DNA of 64,000 nucleotides from Thermomonas sp. (lineage in GTDB: Bacteria; Pseudomonadota; Gammaproteobacteria; Xanthomonadales; Xanthomonadaceae). The position numbers and the translations under genes are program-made. The stretch is taken from positions 144,290 through 208,289 of the forward strand of contig NZ_JAMLIW010000006.1 in NCBI RefSeq assembly GCF_023953935.1. The letters are read 5' to 3'. Positions 1 through 8,813 of this stretch are shown in pieces. Below the pieces are notes generated by a model. That model made no database searches and was not told the origin of the DNA. It was given only the letters and a program-made list of their open reading frames with translations. The first letter of the stretch is position 1. Each line of letters begins with the position of its first letter.

Positions 1-1050
1 GAACAGGCCCTGCGCGCTGGCGCGGATCTTCGGGTCGGCCTGTTGTTCGACGAACAGCGAGCCGGAGATGTTGAAGAAATCGAAGGCCATGCCGTAGACG
101 ATGCAGCTGGCCACGATCATCCACAGCCCCGGGCCGGGGTCGCCGTAGGCGAACAGACCAAAGCGCAGGAACCAGGCCAGCATGCTGATCGTCATCACGA
201 TCTTGATGCCGAAGCGCTTGAGGAAGAACGGGATGGTGAGGATGAACAGGGTTTCGCTGATCTGCGAAATCGACATGATGATGGCGGGGTATTTCACCGT
301 CAGCGTGTCCTTGAACGCATCGACGTTGGCGAAATCGTGCAGGAAGGTGTCGCCGTAGGCGTTGGTCAGCTGCAGCGCCGCGCCCAGCAGCATGGCGAAC
401 ACGAAGAACACCGCCATGTTGCGATTCTTGAACAGCCGGAACGAGGACAGGCCCAGCACGTCCACCAGGCTGCGGCTGCCCTCGCCCTTGCCCAGCGTGG
501 GCGGACACGGCGGCAGGGTGAAGGCGTACAGGCCCAATGCGAGGGAGGCGGCCGAGGCGATGTAGAACTGGCCCGGCGAGGTTTCCAGCTTGAGCAGGCT
601 GGTGGTCCACAGCGCGGCGATGAAGCCCACGGTGCCCCACACCCGGATCGGCGGGAAATCGCGCACCACGTCCAGACCGTCGCGCTTGAGCGCGTTGTAG
701 GCCACCGCGATCGCCAGCGAGATCGTCGGCATGTAGAAGATCATCGTCACCAGCATCACCCAGAACATGGTGTGCGGGTCGTTCACCTGCGGCACGTAGA
801 ACAGCATCGCCGCGCCGGCGATGTGCAAGGCGCCGTACAACTTCTGGGCGCTGATCCACTTGTCGGCCACCACCCCCATCAGCGCCGGCATGAACAGGGC
901 CGAGATGCCCATGGTCGAGAAGATCGCGCCGAAGCTCGTGCCCGACCACTGCTTGTGCTGGAACCAGTAGGCGCCGATGGTGATCAGCCAGGCCCCCCAG
1001 ATGAAGAACTGGAGGAAGTTCATCACGATCAGGCGCAGTTTCAGGCTCAC
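1..1050 (-). CDS. nupG: Nucleoside:H+ symporter, NupG/XapB type (3' end outside window)
   Basis: Inner-membrane major-facilitator permease that imports nucleosides with protons. The 350 visible residues follow E. coli NupG closely from memory: an N-terminal FLQFFIWGAWL helix, FMPALMGVVADKW, DFPPIRVWGTVGF, MSISQISETLFILTIPFFL and FDFFNISGSLFVEQQ. About ten of the usual twelve membrane segments are present; the last ~70 residues lie beyond base 1. The start is GTG at 1050, chosen because GGAG lies five bases upstream and the homology begins there. No partner gene is visible. Substrate range (purine or pyrimidine nucleosides) cannot be read from sequence. Confidence 0.9.
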   Translation of the reverse strand, partial: MSLKLRLIVMNFLQFFIWGAWLITIGAYWFQHKQWSGTSFGAIFSTMGISALFMPALMGVVADKWISAQKLYGALHIAGAAMLFYVPQVNDPHTMFWVMLVTMIFYMPTISLAIAVAYNALKRDGLDVVRDFPPIRVWGTVGFIAALWTTSLLKLETSPGQFYIASAASLALGLYAFTLPPCPPTLGKGEGSRSLVDVLGLSSFRLFKNRNMAVFFVFAMLLGAALQLTNAYGDTFLHDFANVDAFKDTLTVKYPAIIMSISQISETLFILTIPFFLKRFGIKIVMTISMLAWFLRFGLFAYGDPGPGLWMIVASCIVYGMAFDFFNISGSLFVEQQADPKIRASAQGLF

Positions 1051-1407
1051 TGGGACTCCGATGCGGCGCCGTGGCGGCGCGGCCAATGCCGCAGGTTAGT
1101 CATCGCCGCTGGCGGCGGCAAGCGGAATGCGTTGCAAGCGTGATTCGGGTCGAGGTGTTTGCCCCGGGCTGACCGTCCCGGCAAGGTGACATCGTGGTTT
1201 GGGTTGAACCAGGCATGAAATCCTTGGGTCGCGTTGGCGCAGCCGCTGGCGCTCATATCCCCCGATGTCGGCCTTGCGGCCGCCATCTCCTCCTTGACTT
1301 CGCGCCAGCGGCTGCGCCAACGCGACTGTCGACAAACTGGACGTGCTGGGGACGGGTCCACTGAGCGTCAGTGGCCACGCCAACGCGACTGTCGCCAAGC
1401 CGACAAC
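1051..1407. other. Intergenic region made of inverted repeats, no gene
   Basis: This gap of about 357 bases lies between two leftward genes. Short open frames here have no Shine-Dalgarno sequence and no recognisable protein. The recognisable content is the long inverted repeat at 1228-1326, a small hairpin at 1358-1374, and a third partial copy of the repeat core near 1378-1393. The nupG promoter must lie in its left part, but I could not assign -35/-10 boxes. Confidence 0.6.
1228..1326. repeat. 25-bp perfect inverted repeat with 49-bp loop
   Basis: Arms at 1228-1252 and 1302-1326 are exact reverse complements over 25 bases (the core includes GCGTTGGCGCAGCCGCTGG). The end of the right arm, GCCAACGCGACTGTCG, recurs as a direct copy near 1378-1393. 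A separate 7-bp stem (CCACTGA/TCAGTGG, 3-nt loop) sits at 1358-1374. There is no T-run, so it is not a classic terminator. It is most likely a dispersed palindromic element or an RNA-processing hairpin. Confidence 0.8.
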
Positions 1408-2547
1408 TCAACTCTCCCGCGCCACCACGCGGTTGCGCCCGGTCATCTTGGCCTGGCGCAGGCGCAGGTCGGCGCGCCGCAGCAGCTGGGCCAGTTCGGT
1501 GCCGTCCTGCGGCCAGCTCGAGATCCCGCCGCTGAAGGTCATCCGAATCGGCGCTTCCCCGGGCTCGTGGACGAAGGGGGAAGCGGCCACGCTGCGGCGC
1601 AGGGCTTCCAAGCGTTCCCAGGCGCGCCCCACCGGCTGCCGCAACACCAGCGCGAATTCTTCGCCACCCAGGCGCACCAGCCAGTCCTTTTCTTCCAGCC
1701 CGGAGCGCAGGACATCCACCACGTGACGCAGCGCGCTGTCGCCGGCGGTGTGCCCGAGTTCGTCATTGATCCTGCGGAAATAATCGAGATCGATCAAGGC
1801 CACCGACAGCGACATCCCGGCCTCGCCGGCGGCGTCGGCCAGCGCCGGGAAACGATAGGTCAGCAGGGTGCGGTTGGGCAGCCCGGTCAGGCCGTCGGTG
1901 CCGGACAGCTCAATCAGCCGCTGCATCCGGTACACCACGGCGGCCATCATGACGGTCGTGACGGCGATCAACAGCAGTCGCTGGAGCACGTTGGACACGT
2001 GTGCGGTGCCGTAGTCGGCCGAGGCCAGCTGGTCGGGCGTGGTGGCCAGCGAGAACAGCAGCACTGCCAGAGCACCGTACTGGAACATTGCCAGCGCACC
2101 GGCGTACAAGGTCAGGCGCCCGTCGTTGCGCAGCGCGGTCATGCCGATCGCGATCAGGTAGAACGCCCACACCACCATGCTGTTCAAGGCGCCGGCAAAC
2201 GAGCCGAACGCCAGCATTCCCAGCACCAGCGAAGTCAGGGTGATGTCGTAGCTGGTGGACAGCCAGGGCAGCCAGCGGAAGCGGCGTTTCTGGCGCGCCA
2301 GCATCAGGATCAGCTGCGCGGCCAGCACGGTCAGGATCACCCCGATGATGCCGGCAAGTCCCTCGGTGGGCGTGTACTCGTCGGCGGCAATGCTGGCCAG
2401 CGGCAGCAGCAGCAGGACAAACGCGAGCACGGCGCGCAGCTTGGCCACCAGCAGCTCGCCGCCGGCGCCCACTTCCAGCATCAGCGCGTCCGGTGGCGCC
2501 CGCAGGCGTCGCCAGAACTCCCGCAAATCGGACCGGATGCCGTCCAT
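1408..2547 (-). CDS. Membrane-bound GGDEF diguanylate cyclase
   Basis: Predicted c-di-GMP synthase of 379 residues. About six hydrophobic segments fill residues 30-205, with no named sensor domain recognised, followed by a GGDEF domain at about 210-375. The active-site motif is GGEEF, with the substrate-binding stretch DYFRRINDELGH upstream. The allosteric inhibitory RxxD motif is absent: the corresponding position reads EEKD, so product inhibition may be lost. I start at ATG 2547, preceded by AGGGGAG at good spacing and a TATGCT -10-like box at 2570-2575. An ATG at 2598 would add 17 unlikely residues. Signal unknown. Confidence 0.88.
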   Translation of the reverse strand: MDGIRSDLREFWRRLRAPPDALMLEVGAGGELLVAKLRAVLAFVLLLLPLASIAADEYTPTEGLAGIIGVILTVLAAQLILMLARQKRRFRWLPWLSTSYDITLTSLVLGMLAFGSFAGALNSMVVWAFYLIAIGMTALRNDGRLTLYAGALAMFQYGALAVLLFSLATTPDQLASADYGTAHVSNVLQRLLLIAVTTVMMAAVVYRMQRLIELSGTDGLTGLPNRTLLTYRFPALADAAGEAGMSLSVALIDLDYFRRINDELGHTAGDSALRHVVDVLRSGLEEKDWLVRLGGEEFALVLRQPVGRAWERLEALRRSVAASPFVHEPGEAPIRMTFSGGISSWPQDGTELAQLLRRADLRLRQAKMTGRNRVVARES

Positions 2548-2631
2548 GCGCTCCCCTGTTTCCCGCCGCAGCATAGGCTGCCGAGGGGCCTGACTCAAAT
2601 CCGCTGCATCTGGCAGCCACGGCAGGCTTGC

Positions 2632-3198
2632 TCAGTCCGGGAGTCCGGCAAAGAGCGTCCACACCCCCAGCGCCAGGAACACGCATGCGGCGATGATGCG
2701 GGCCGCCTTCAAGGGCAATTTCTGCGCGAAGCGACTGCCAAGCACCACCACCGGCACGTTCGCCAGCAGCATGCCGACGGTGGTGCCGGCCACCACCTGC
2801 CACAGCGGCGAATACTTGGCCGCCAGCAGGATCGTCGCCACCTGGGTCTTGTCGCCGATCTCGGCGATGAAAAAAGCAATGACGGTGGCGATGAAGGCGT
2901 CGTGCGCCGGCAGCGCCTCGTCCTTGTCCAGCTGGTCCGGTTTCAGCGTCCACAGCGCGATGCCCAGAAAACTGGCGGCGACCACCCAGCGCAGCAGCTG
3001 CGGCGTCAGCCACTGTGCGACCAGGGTGCCGACCCAGCCGGCCAGCGCGTGATTGAGCAGGGTGGCAAGCAGGATCCCGGCCACGATTGGCCAGGGTTTG
3101 CGGAAGCGCGCCGCCAGCAGCAGGGCCAGCAATTGGGTCTTGTCGCCGATCTCGGCCAGCGCCACGGTGCCGGTGGACACGAGCAGGGGGTTGAACAT
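2632..3198 (-). CDS. mneA: UPF0016/GDT1-family manganese exporter
   Basis: Inner-membrane cation exporter of 188 residues, in the family of Vibrio MneA and yeast Gdt1, which moves Mn2+ out of the cytoplasm. The two signature copies of EIGDKTQ are at residues 16-22 and 113-119, one in each half of a six-helix inverted repeat. The start at 3198 has GGAG upstream. The 5' leader carries a yybP-ykoY riboswitch (3281-3400), which independently points to manganese. The gene is single, transcribed away from the Fur-controlled hemP operon. Confidence 0.92.
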   Translation of the reverse strand: MFNPLLVSTGTVALAEIGDKTQLLALLLAARFRKPWPIVAGILLATLLNHALAGWVGTLVAQWLTPQLLRWVVAASFLGIALWTLKPDQLDKDEALPAHDAFIATVIAFFIAEIGDKTQVATILLAAKYSPLWQVVAGTTVGMLLANVPVVVLGSRFAQKLPLKAARIIAACVFLALGVWTLFAGLPD

Positions 3199-3280
3199 CG
3201 AAGCTCCGGACCGGGCGCATTCGCGAAGGACGCGAAGGCAAACGCCGCGGCGCCCGGTCGGGTGCGCGTCGCCTGCCTTC

Positions 3281-3400
3281 GGTCTTGCCCGCGTTCCATC
3301 GAATCCACATTCGATCGAACGCTGCGCGCCACGGCCTGCCGGCCAAGTGTGTTGACGCGCGGGCCCCGGCATCGCGCCGTGGCGGGCTACTCCCCGGAGG
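3281..3400 (-). ncRNA. yybP-ykoY manganese riboswitch
   Basis: Read on the minus strand, the leader of the manganese exporter shows the conserved landmarks of this class in order: GGGGAGUAGC (3395-3386), a GC-rich hairpin, GUCAACAC around 3350, a long variable stem, then GGGCAAGACC (3290-3281). The class binds Mn2+ and switches on manganese exporters of the UPF0016 and MntP families. About 80 nt separate it from the start codon. No T-run follows, so control may be translational. Limits are approximate because they were judged by eye, without a covariance model. Confidence 0.85.
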
Positions 3401-3433
3401 AAGAGAGTGCGTATTGAAGCACGCGGCGTTGAG

Positions 3434-3461
3434 TTGACTAGATAATGAGAATCATTACCAT
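3434..3461 (+). promoter_or_regulatory. hemP promoter
   Basis: The -35 box is TTGACT (3434-3439) and the -10 box TACCAT (3456-3461), with a 16-bp spacer that coincides with the Fur box. Binding of Fur would therefore block RNA polymerase directly. Confidence 0.6.
3441..3459 (+). promoter_or_regulatory. Fur box upstream of hemP
   Basis: GATAATGAGAATCATTACC matches the 19-bp Fur consensus GATAATGATAATCATTATC at 17 positions. It lies 32 bases before hemP and is expected to repress hemP and the heme receptor when iron is plentiful. It also lies upstream of the divergent manganese-exporter leader and could influence that transcript. Confidence 0.9.
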
Positions 3462-3490
3462 ATCGACGATGGCCTCGTCCCGAGCTTTGC

Positions 3491-3685
3491 ATGACCGCAG
3501 CCCAACCGTTTGCGCCGGTGTCCGATCCACCGGCCAAGTCAGTTCCGACCCCGTCCGGTCCACCGCTTCGGTGTCTGGAAAGCGGCCAGTTGCTGCGCGG
3601 CCAGTGCGAAGTGCTGATCCGCCACGGCGATGAGATCTACCGCCTGCGTCACACCCGCAACGGCAAATTGATCCTCACCAAATGA
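3491..3685 (+). CDS. hemP: Hemin uptake protein HemP
   Basis: Small protein of 64 residues. The C-terminal half matches the HemP family: LLRGQCEVLIRHGDEIYRLR followed by a terminal NGKLILTK. HemP proteins are found beside heme receptors; in Burkholderia a HemP is reported to act as a transcriptional activator of the receptor gene. Here it is the first gene after a Fur box and lies 84 bases before the TonB receptor. The first ~25 residues are Pro/Ser-rich and not conserved. The ATG at 3491 has only a weak ribosome binding site. Confidence 0.88.
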   Translation: MTAAQPFAPVSDPPAKSVPTPSGPPLRCLESGQLLRGQCEVLIRHGDEIYRLRHTRNGKLILTK

Positions 3686-3690
3686 CCCAG

Positions 3691-3708
3691 CCGGCGCCTG
3701 CGCGCCGG
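3691..3708 (+). repeat. Hairpin between hemP and the heme receptor
   Basis: CCGGCGC/GCGCCGG forms a perfect 7-bp stem with a CTGC loop just after the hemP stop. No T-run follows, so it is more likely an mRNA-stabilising or processing stem inside the operon than a terminator. Confidence 0.55.
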
Positions 3709-3769
3709 TCCCCACGCCAGCCAGCGTCCACACGCGAGCCAGCAGACAACCTTCCTCGATGGATGTCTC

Positions 3770-6025
3770 ATGCGCTCGCACCCGCTGGCCTTTGCCCTGC
3801 TCGCCGTACTCGCCGCCTCTTCCCAAGCCCATGCCCAGGCCGGGCCCGCCGCCGATGAAACGGAGGCAGGAGTTGACGGCGATGTCAAAGTATTCGAGCG
3901 CGTGGTCGTCACCGCCACCCGCAGCGAGCGCGCGCTGATCGATGTCCCCAACACGGTGGACGAGATCGACCGCAAGCGCATGGATGATCTGCTGGTCGAC
4001 AACCTGAAGGACCTGTTCCGCTACGAACCCGGCATCAGCGTCGGCAGCAGCTTCGGCCGCTTCGGCATCGGCGACATCCGCATCCGCGGGCTCGGCGGCA
4101 ATCGCGTGCGCATCCAGACCGACGGCATCGCGGTGCCGGATGCGTTCACCATCGGCAGCTTCTCCAATGCCAACCGCAATTTCGTCGATCTCGACACACT
4201 CAAGCGGGTGGAAGTCGTGCGTGGCCCGACCAGCTCGATGTACGGCTCGGATGCGCTGGGTGGCACGGTCTCGTTCGTCACCAAGGATCCGGCGGACTAC
4301 CTGCAAGCCGGCAGGTCCAGCTACTTCGGCTTCAAGCTGGGCTTTGATGGCGAATGGAACGGATTCTCGACCGGACTGACGGCGGCTTTCGGCGGCCAGC
4401 GCTGGTCGGGCCTGCTGGCGGTGAGCCATCGGCAGGGGCACGAGACCCGCAATCAGGGCGAGGCCGATGGCGTCGGCGCTGCCCGCACCCGACCCAACCC
4501 GCAGGATCGCAGCGGTCGCAGCGTGCTTGGCAAATTGGTGTACGCGCCCAGCGCCAGCCAGCGTTTCACCCTGACGCTGGAAGGCAACGACGACAGCGCC
4601 GACACCGACATGCTGACCTCGATGGGCGTGCAGCCGATGACCGGCGCCATCAATACCCATGTCGGTGCCATCGACCAGCAGCGCCGCACGCGGATTTCGC
4701 TGGAACACCGGATCGATCTGGAAGGCGGCTTTGCCGACAGCATCGACTGGCAGGCCTACATCCAGCGCAGCAGCACCACCCAATACACGATCGAGGCACG
4801 CACCCTGCCGACGCCAACCTTGCAGGATGTGCGTGAGCGCTGGTTCCATTTCGACCAGCGCGTGCGCGGCCTGCAGCTGAACTTCCGCAAGACCGTGGAC
4901 GCCGGCAGCGTCCAGCACGACCTGGCCTGGGGCCTGGATATCGCGCGCACCGAGACCGGGCAACGCCGCGACGGCCTGCGCGGTTTTCCGCTGACCGGCG
5001 TCAGCACCCCGAACATGCCGCCGGATCACTACCCGGTGCGCGATTTCCCGCTCAGCACCACCACCAACACGGCGGCCTACCTTCAGGACGAGATCAGCCT
5101 GCTGGGCGGCGCGCTGCGGCTGGTGCCGGCGCTGCGGGTGGATCGCTATGAATTGAGCCCGCACATGGATGCCATCTTTGCCGGCGACAATCCCGGCGTG
5201 GTGCTCAGTAGCCTGAGCAAGACCAGCGTGTCGCCCAAACTCGGCATGGTCTGGCACTTCAATGAGGACTGGTCGCTGTTCGGCGGCTACGCGCGCGGTT
5301 TCCGCTCGCCGCCGTATGCCGACGTCAACATCGGCTTCACCAATGCGATGTTCGGCTACACCGCGATTTCCAATCCCGACCTCAAGCCGGAAACCAGCAA
5401 TGGCTTCGAGCTGGGCCTGCGCTATTCCGGCAGTCACGCCTACGCCAGCCTGAGCGCCTACGACAACCGCTACCGCGATTTCATCGAGTCATTCGTGTTC
5501 GTCGGTTTCAATCAACAGGGTCTGATGGTCTACCAGTCGCAGAACGTGGCCGATGCGCGCATCCACGGGGTCGAGCTGAAGGCGGGGCTGGAACTGGGCG
5601 CGTTGTCGCCGGTGTTGACGGGCTGGTCGCTGCGCGGTGCGGCGGCATGGTCACGCGGGGAGGACCACACGGCGGACGAGCCAATGGCATCGGTCGATCC
5701 GTTCACCGCCACGCTGGGGCTGGCGTATGACGCGGACGACTGGGGCCTGGAGCTGGCCGGACGCTTCGCCGGCCGTCGCGAGCGGATGCCGACGCCGCCG
5801 GCCGGCACCTCCTATTTCGTGTCACCGGGCTATGGTGTGTTCGATCTCTACGCGCACTGGAAGCTTGGCGCGTACGTGAAGCTCAACGCCGGCCTGCGCA
5901 ACCTCACCGATCGCCGCTACTGGTCGGCCGGTGACGTGCCGCTGGCCGGTTCGACCAGCGCGGTGCTGGATCGCTATACCGCGCCCGGTCGCAGCCTCGC
6001 GGTTTCGTTGCAGATGGAGTGGTAG
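3770..6025 (+). CDS. TonB-dependent heme/hemoglobin receptor
   Basis: Outer-membrane receptor of 751 residues that imports heme using TonB energy. It has a signal peptide ending in AHAQA (about residue 23), a TonB box within VVVTATRSER (about 45-55), a plug domain with IRIRGLGGNRVRIQTDG and RVEVVRGPTSSMYGSDALGG, and a C-terminal barrel ending in LQMEW with an aromatic last residue. A FRSPPY...NPDL stretch resembles the FRAP/NPNL heme-receptor boxes. Position behind hemP and a Fur box supports heme as ligand. Whether it binds free heme or a hemoprotein is unknown. Confidence 0.9.
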   Translation: MRSHPLAFALLAVLAASSQAHAQAGPAADETEAGVDGDVKVFERVVVTATRSERALIDVPNTVDEIDRKRMDDLLVDNLKDLFRYEPGISVGSSFGRFGIGDIRIRGLGGNRVRIQTDGIAVPDAFTIGSFSNANRNFVDLDTLKRVEVVRGPTSSMYGSDALGGTVSFVTKDPADYLQAGRSSYFGFKLGFDGEWNGFSTGLTAAFGGQRWSGLLAVSHRQGHETRNQGEADGVGAARTRPNPQDRSGRSVLGKLVYAPSASQRFTLTLEGNDDSADTDMLTSMGVQPMTGAINTHVGAIDQQRRTRISLEHRIDLEGGFADSIDWQAYIQRSSTTQYTIEARTLPTPTLQDVRERWFHFDQRVRGLQLNFRKTVDAGSVQHDLAWGLDIARTETGQRRDGLRGFPLTGVSTPNMPPDHYPVRDFPLSTTTNTAAYLQDEISLLGGALRLVPALRVDRYELSPHMDAIFAGDNPGVVLSSLSKTSVSPKLGMVWHFNEDWSLFGGYARGFRSPPYADVNIGFTNAMFGYTAISNPDLKPETSNGFELGLRYSGSHAYASLSAYDNRYRDFIESFVFVGFNQQGLMVYQSQNVADARIHGVELKAGLELGALSPVLTGWSLRGAAAWSRGEDHTADEPMASVDPFTATLGLAYDADDWGLELAGRFAGRRERMPTPPAGTSYFVSPGYGVFDLYAHWKLGAYVKLNAGLRNLTDRRYWSAGDVPLAGSTSAVLDRYTAPGRSLAVSLQMEW

Positions 6026-6148
6026 CGCAGCAGGAGGGCTCGCGGCCCGCGTCGCCGGCCTGCGGTTGCGGCAGCGTGATCCGGCGGGGCGCTGCGTGGC
6101 CCCGGCCGTTCCTGCGCGCAGGCGACGTTTACCGGGAAAAATCGGGCT

Positions 6149-6154
6149 TATACT
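6149..6154 (+). promoter_or_regulatory. -10 box of the qmcA operon
   Basis: TATACT lies 25 bases upstream of the qmcA ATG, with a GGAGAG ribosome binding site between. The -35 region (GTTTAC near 6127) is weak. Confidence 0.5.
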
Positions 6155-6178
6155 CGCCCCGTCAACCGGAGAGCATCG

Positions 6179-7123
6179 ATGGCTGTTTTTCTTGCACTGA
6201 TCCTGCTGCTGGCAGGCGTGATCCTGCTGTTCAAGACCGTGCGGATGGTGCCGCAGGGCTACGAGTGGACGGTCGAACGCTTCGGCAAGTACACCCACAC
6301 CATGGGCCCGGGCCTGCACTTCCTGATGCCGATCATGTACGGCGTGGGGCGCAAGATCAACATGATGGAACAGGTGATGGACGTGCCCAGCCAGGACGTC
6401 ATCACCAAGGACAATGCCGTGGTCAAGGTCGATGGCGTGGTCTATTTCCAGGTGCTCGATGCCGCCAAGGCCGCGTATGAAGTCGCCCAGCTGGAGGTGG
6501 CCATCCTCAACCTGGTGATGACCAATATCCGTACCGCGATCGGTTCAATGGACCTTGACGAGTCATTGTCCAAGCGCGACGAGATCAATACCAAGGTGCT
6601 GCACGCGGTCGACGAGGCCACCCATCCCTGGGGCATCAAGGTCAACCGCATCGAGCTGAAGGACATCCAGCCGCCGCGCGACCTGGTCGATTCGATGGCG
6701 CGGCAGATGAAGGCCGAGCGCGAAAAACGCGCCAACATCCTCGAGGCCGAAGGCCTGCGGCAGTCGCAGATCCTGCGCGCCGAGGGTGAGAAGCAGTCGG
6801 CGATCCTGTCTGCCGAAGGCGACAAGGAAGCCGCGTTCCGCCAGGCCGAGGCCCGCGAACGCCTGGCCGAGGCGGAAGCCAAGGCCACCCAGATGGTGTC
6901 GAATGCGATTGCCGGCGGCAACGTGCAGGCGATCAATTACTTCATCGCGCAAAAGTACATCGAGGCGTTCAAGTCCCTGGCCGAGGCGCCCAACCAGAAG
7001 TTCGTGATGATGCCGATGGAATCGGCGGGCATCATCGGCTCGATCGGCGGGATTGCCGAATTGGCGAAGGAAGCGATGGAGCGGCAGGCCGCGCGTCCGC
7101 CGGCGATCAAGCAAGGGGGCTGA
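6179..7123 (+). CDS. qmcA: SPFH/band-7 membrane protein QmcA
   Basis: Stomatin/prohibitin-family protein of 314 residues with one N-terminal membrane anchor (about 2-22), a band-7 domain (25-180) and a long charged helix of EAEG repeats (about 180-240). The match to E. coli QmcA runs throughout: VPQGYEWTVERFGKYT, INMMEQVMDVPSQ, NPWGIKV-like DEATHPWGIKVNRIELKD, and the terminal AGIIGSIGGIAEL. Such proteins form cage-like microdomain assemblies with an NfeD partner. The partner gene follows after 3 bases, so the two form an operon. Confidence 0.93.
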   Translation: MAVFLALILLLAGVILLFKTVRMVPQGYEWTVERFGKYTHTMGPGLHFLMPIMYGVGRKINMMEQVMDVPSQDVITKDNAVVKVDGVVYFQVLDAAKAAYEVAQLEVAILNLVMTNIRTAIGSMDLDESLSKRDEINTKVLHAVDEATHPWGIKVNRIELKDIQPPRDLVDSMARQMKAEREKRANILEAEGLRQSQILRAEGEKQSAILSAEGDKEAAFRQAEARERLAEAEAKATQMVSNAIAGGNVQAINYFIAQKYIEAFKSLAEAPNQKFVMMPMESAGIIGSIGGIAELAKEAMERQAARPPAIKQGG

Positions 7124-7126
7124 TCG

Positions 7127-7558
7127 ATGCGCTGGGACGTGTTTGCCTGGGCAGCGGTGGCGCTGCTGCTGTTCGCGGCCGAGGCGATGGCGCCCGGCGC
7201 GTTCATGCTCTGGCTCGGGTTGGCGGCGGTGGCGGTGTTTCTGGCTGTTCTGCTGGTGCCGGGGATTCCGCTGCTGGTACAGGCCGCCGCCTTCGTGGTG
7301 CTCAGCTTCGTGTCGATCCAGGTGTACCGACGCTGGTTCCGCAAACGCGAGCGCCAAAGCGACCAGCCGGCGCTGAACCGGCGCACGGCGGCGCTGGTCG
7401 GGCGCGTGGTGACGCTGGAGCGCGCCATCGTCGACGGTCGAGGCCGGGTCCAGATCGCCGATGCGTACTGGGATGTCACCGGACCGGAGCTCCCCGTCGG
7501 GGCCCAGGTTCGGATCGTCGGCGGCGACGCCATGACCCTGCAGGTCGAGCCGGTCTGA
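7127..7558 (+). CDS. NfeD-like membrane protein, partner of QmcA
   Basis: A 143-residue protein of the short NfeD (YbbJ) class: N-terminal hydrophobic helices (about 5-70), a basic linker and a C-terminal OB-fold domain (about 85-143) beginning [21 protein letters not shown], with [21 protein letters not shown]. NfeD proteins pair with SPFH proteins; the start lies 3 bases after the qmcA stop, so translation is probably coupled. Confidence 0.9.
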   Translation: MRWDVFAWAAVALLLFAAEAMAPGAFMLWLGLAAVAVFLAVLLVPGIPLLVQAAAFVVLSFVSIQVYRRWFRKRERQSDQPALNRRTAALVGRVVTLERAIVDGRGRVQIADAYWDVTGPELPVGAQVRIVGGDAMTLQVEPV

Positions 7559-7697
7559 GCCCTGCGGGTGCGCGCCCTGCGCGCGCCTGATCGCCGGTCT
7601 CGCAAGACAGGGCTCGCCTCCGCCGCGCCCGGAGGCTGCGAGCGGGGCTTGCGCGCGACGTCGTAGAATACCGGGCCCCCACGCCAACGGACCCGCC

Positions 7698-8798
7698 ATG
7701 ACCCAACAGACCGTCCTCAATCCGATCCACCGTGCGCTGGGCGCCAAGATGGTGGATTTCGGCGGCTGGGACATGCCGATCCACTACGGCTCGCAGATCG
7801 ACGAACACCACCAGGTGCGCCGCGACGCCGGCATGTTCGACGTCAGTCACATGACCGTGGTCGACCTGGCCGGCCCGCGCGTGCGCGCCTTCCTGCGCCA
7901 CCTGCTGGCCAACTCCATCGACAAGCTGCAAAAGCCGGGCAAGGCACTGTACTCGTGCATGCTCAACCCGCACGGTGGCGTGATCGACGACTTGATCGTG
8001 TATTTCATGACCGAGTCCTGGTTCCGGCTGGTGGTCAACGCCTCCACCCGCGACAAGGATCTGGCCTGGCTCACCGCACAGGCGCGCGCCTTCGACGTCC
8101 ACGTGCGCGAGCGGCCGGAGCTGGGCATCGTCGCCGTGCAGGGGCCGAACGCCCGCCAGCGCGTGATCGGGCTGTTGGCGGAAGACGAGCGCGAGCCGGT
8201 CATGAAGCTGGCGCGGTTTTCCGCGCGCAAGGCCAGGACTGCGACCGGCGCCGAGTTGTTCATTGCCCGCACCGGCTACACCGGCGAGGATGGTTTCGAG
8301 ATCATCATCCCCAACGACGACATCACCGGGTTCTGGAACGCACTGCTGGAGGCGGGCGTGAAGCCGGCCGGACTGGGCGCGCGCGACACCCTGCGGCTGG
8401 AGGCCGGGATGAACCTGTACGGGCAGGACATGGATGAGACCGTCACCCCCTGGGAGGCGGCGCTGGGGTGGACGGTGGCGCTGGACGAAGGCCGCGATTT
8501 CGTCGGTCGCGCCGCGCTGGAGGCGCAGAAAGCGGCCGGCGTGCCGCGCCAGATGATTGGCCTGGTGATGGACGAAAAAGGCGTGCTGCGCCATGGCCAG
8601 ACGGTGCTGACCGATGCCGGTGCAGGCGAGATCCTCTCGGGCACCTTCGCGCCGACGATCGGCAAGGCCATCGCCTTTGCCCGCGTGCCGTCCGGCGCGA
8701 TCGGTGCGGTGCGGGTGGACATCCGCGGCCGCGAGGTCCCGGTGCGCGTGGTCAAGTTTCCCTTCGTGCGCGAGAACAGCATCCAGCCCGGCGTCTGA
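7698..8798 (+). CDS. gcvT: Aminomethyltransferase, glycine cleavage T protein
   Basis: The T protein releases ammonia from the aminomethyl-lipoyl arm of GcvH and passes the one-carbon unit to tetrahydrofolate. At 366 residues it matches the family length. Motifs include [13 protein letters not shown] near the N-terminus, [21 protein letters not shown], and [20 protein letters not shown], which carries folate-site residues. A TAGAAT -10-like box is at 7664-7669. No glycine riboswitch is evident. gcvH follows after 81 bases; gcvP is not in the window. Confidence 0.97.
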   Translation: MTQQTVLNPIHRALGAKMVDFGGWDMPIHYGSQIDEHHQVRRDAGMFDVSHMTVVDLAGPRVRAFLRHLLANSIDKLQKPGKALYSCMLNPHGGVIDDLIVYFMTESWFRLVVNASTRDKDLAWLTAQARAFDVHVRERPELGIVAVQGPNARQRVIGLLAEDEREPVMKLARFSARKARTATGAELFIARTGYTGEDGFEIIIPNDDITGFWNALLEAGVKPAGLGARDTLRLEAGMNLYGQDMDETVTPWEAALGWTVALDEGRDFVGRAALEAQKAAGVPRQMIGLVMDEKGVLRHGQTVLTDAGAGEILSGTFAPTIGKAIAFARVPSGAIGAVRVDIRGREVPVRVVKFPFVRENSIQPGV

Positions 8799-8813
8799 CG
8801 GTGGCAGAGAGAG

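Noticed and set aside
1234-3417. A 727-codon rightward open frame over the GGDEF and manganese-exporter genes
   Set aside because: It is Gln/His/Arg-rich, has no family resemblance, and is an out-of-frame shadow of two clear leftward genes.
3691-3708. Terminator between hemP and the receptor
   Set aside because: The stem is strong but no T-run follows, and the two genes belong to one Fur-controlled unit.
7559-7697. Glycine riboswitch upstream of gcvT
   Set aside because: None of the conserved aptamer segments could be found in the 139-base gap.
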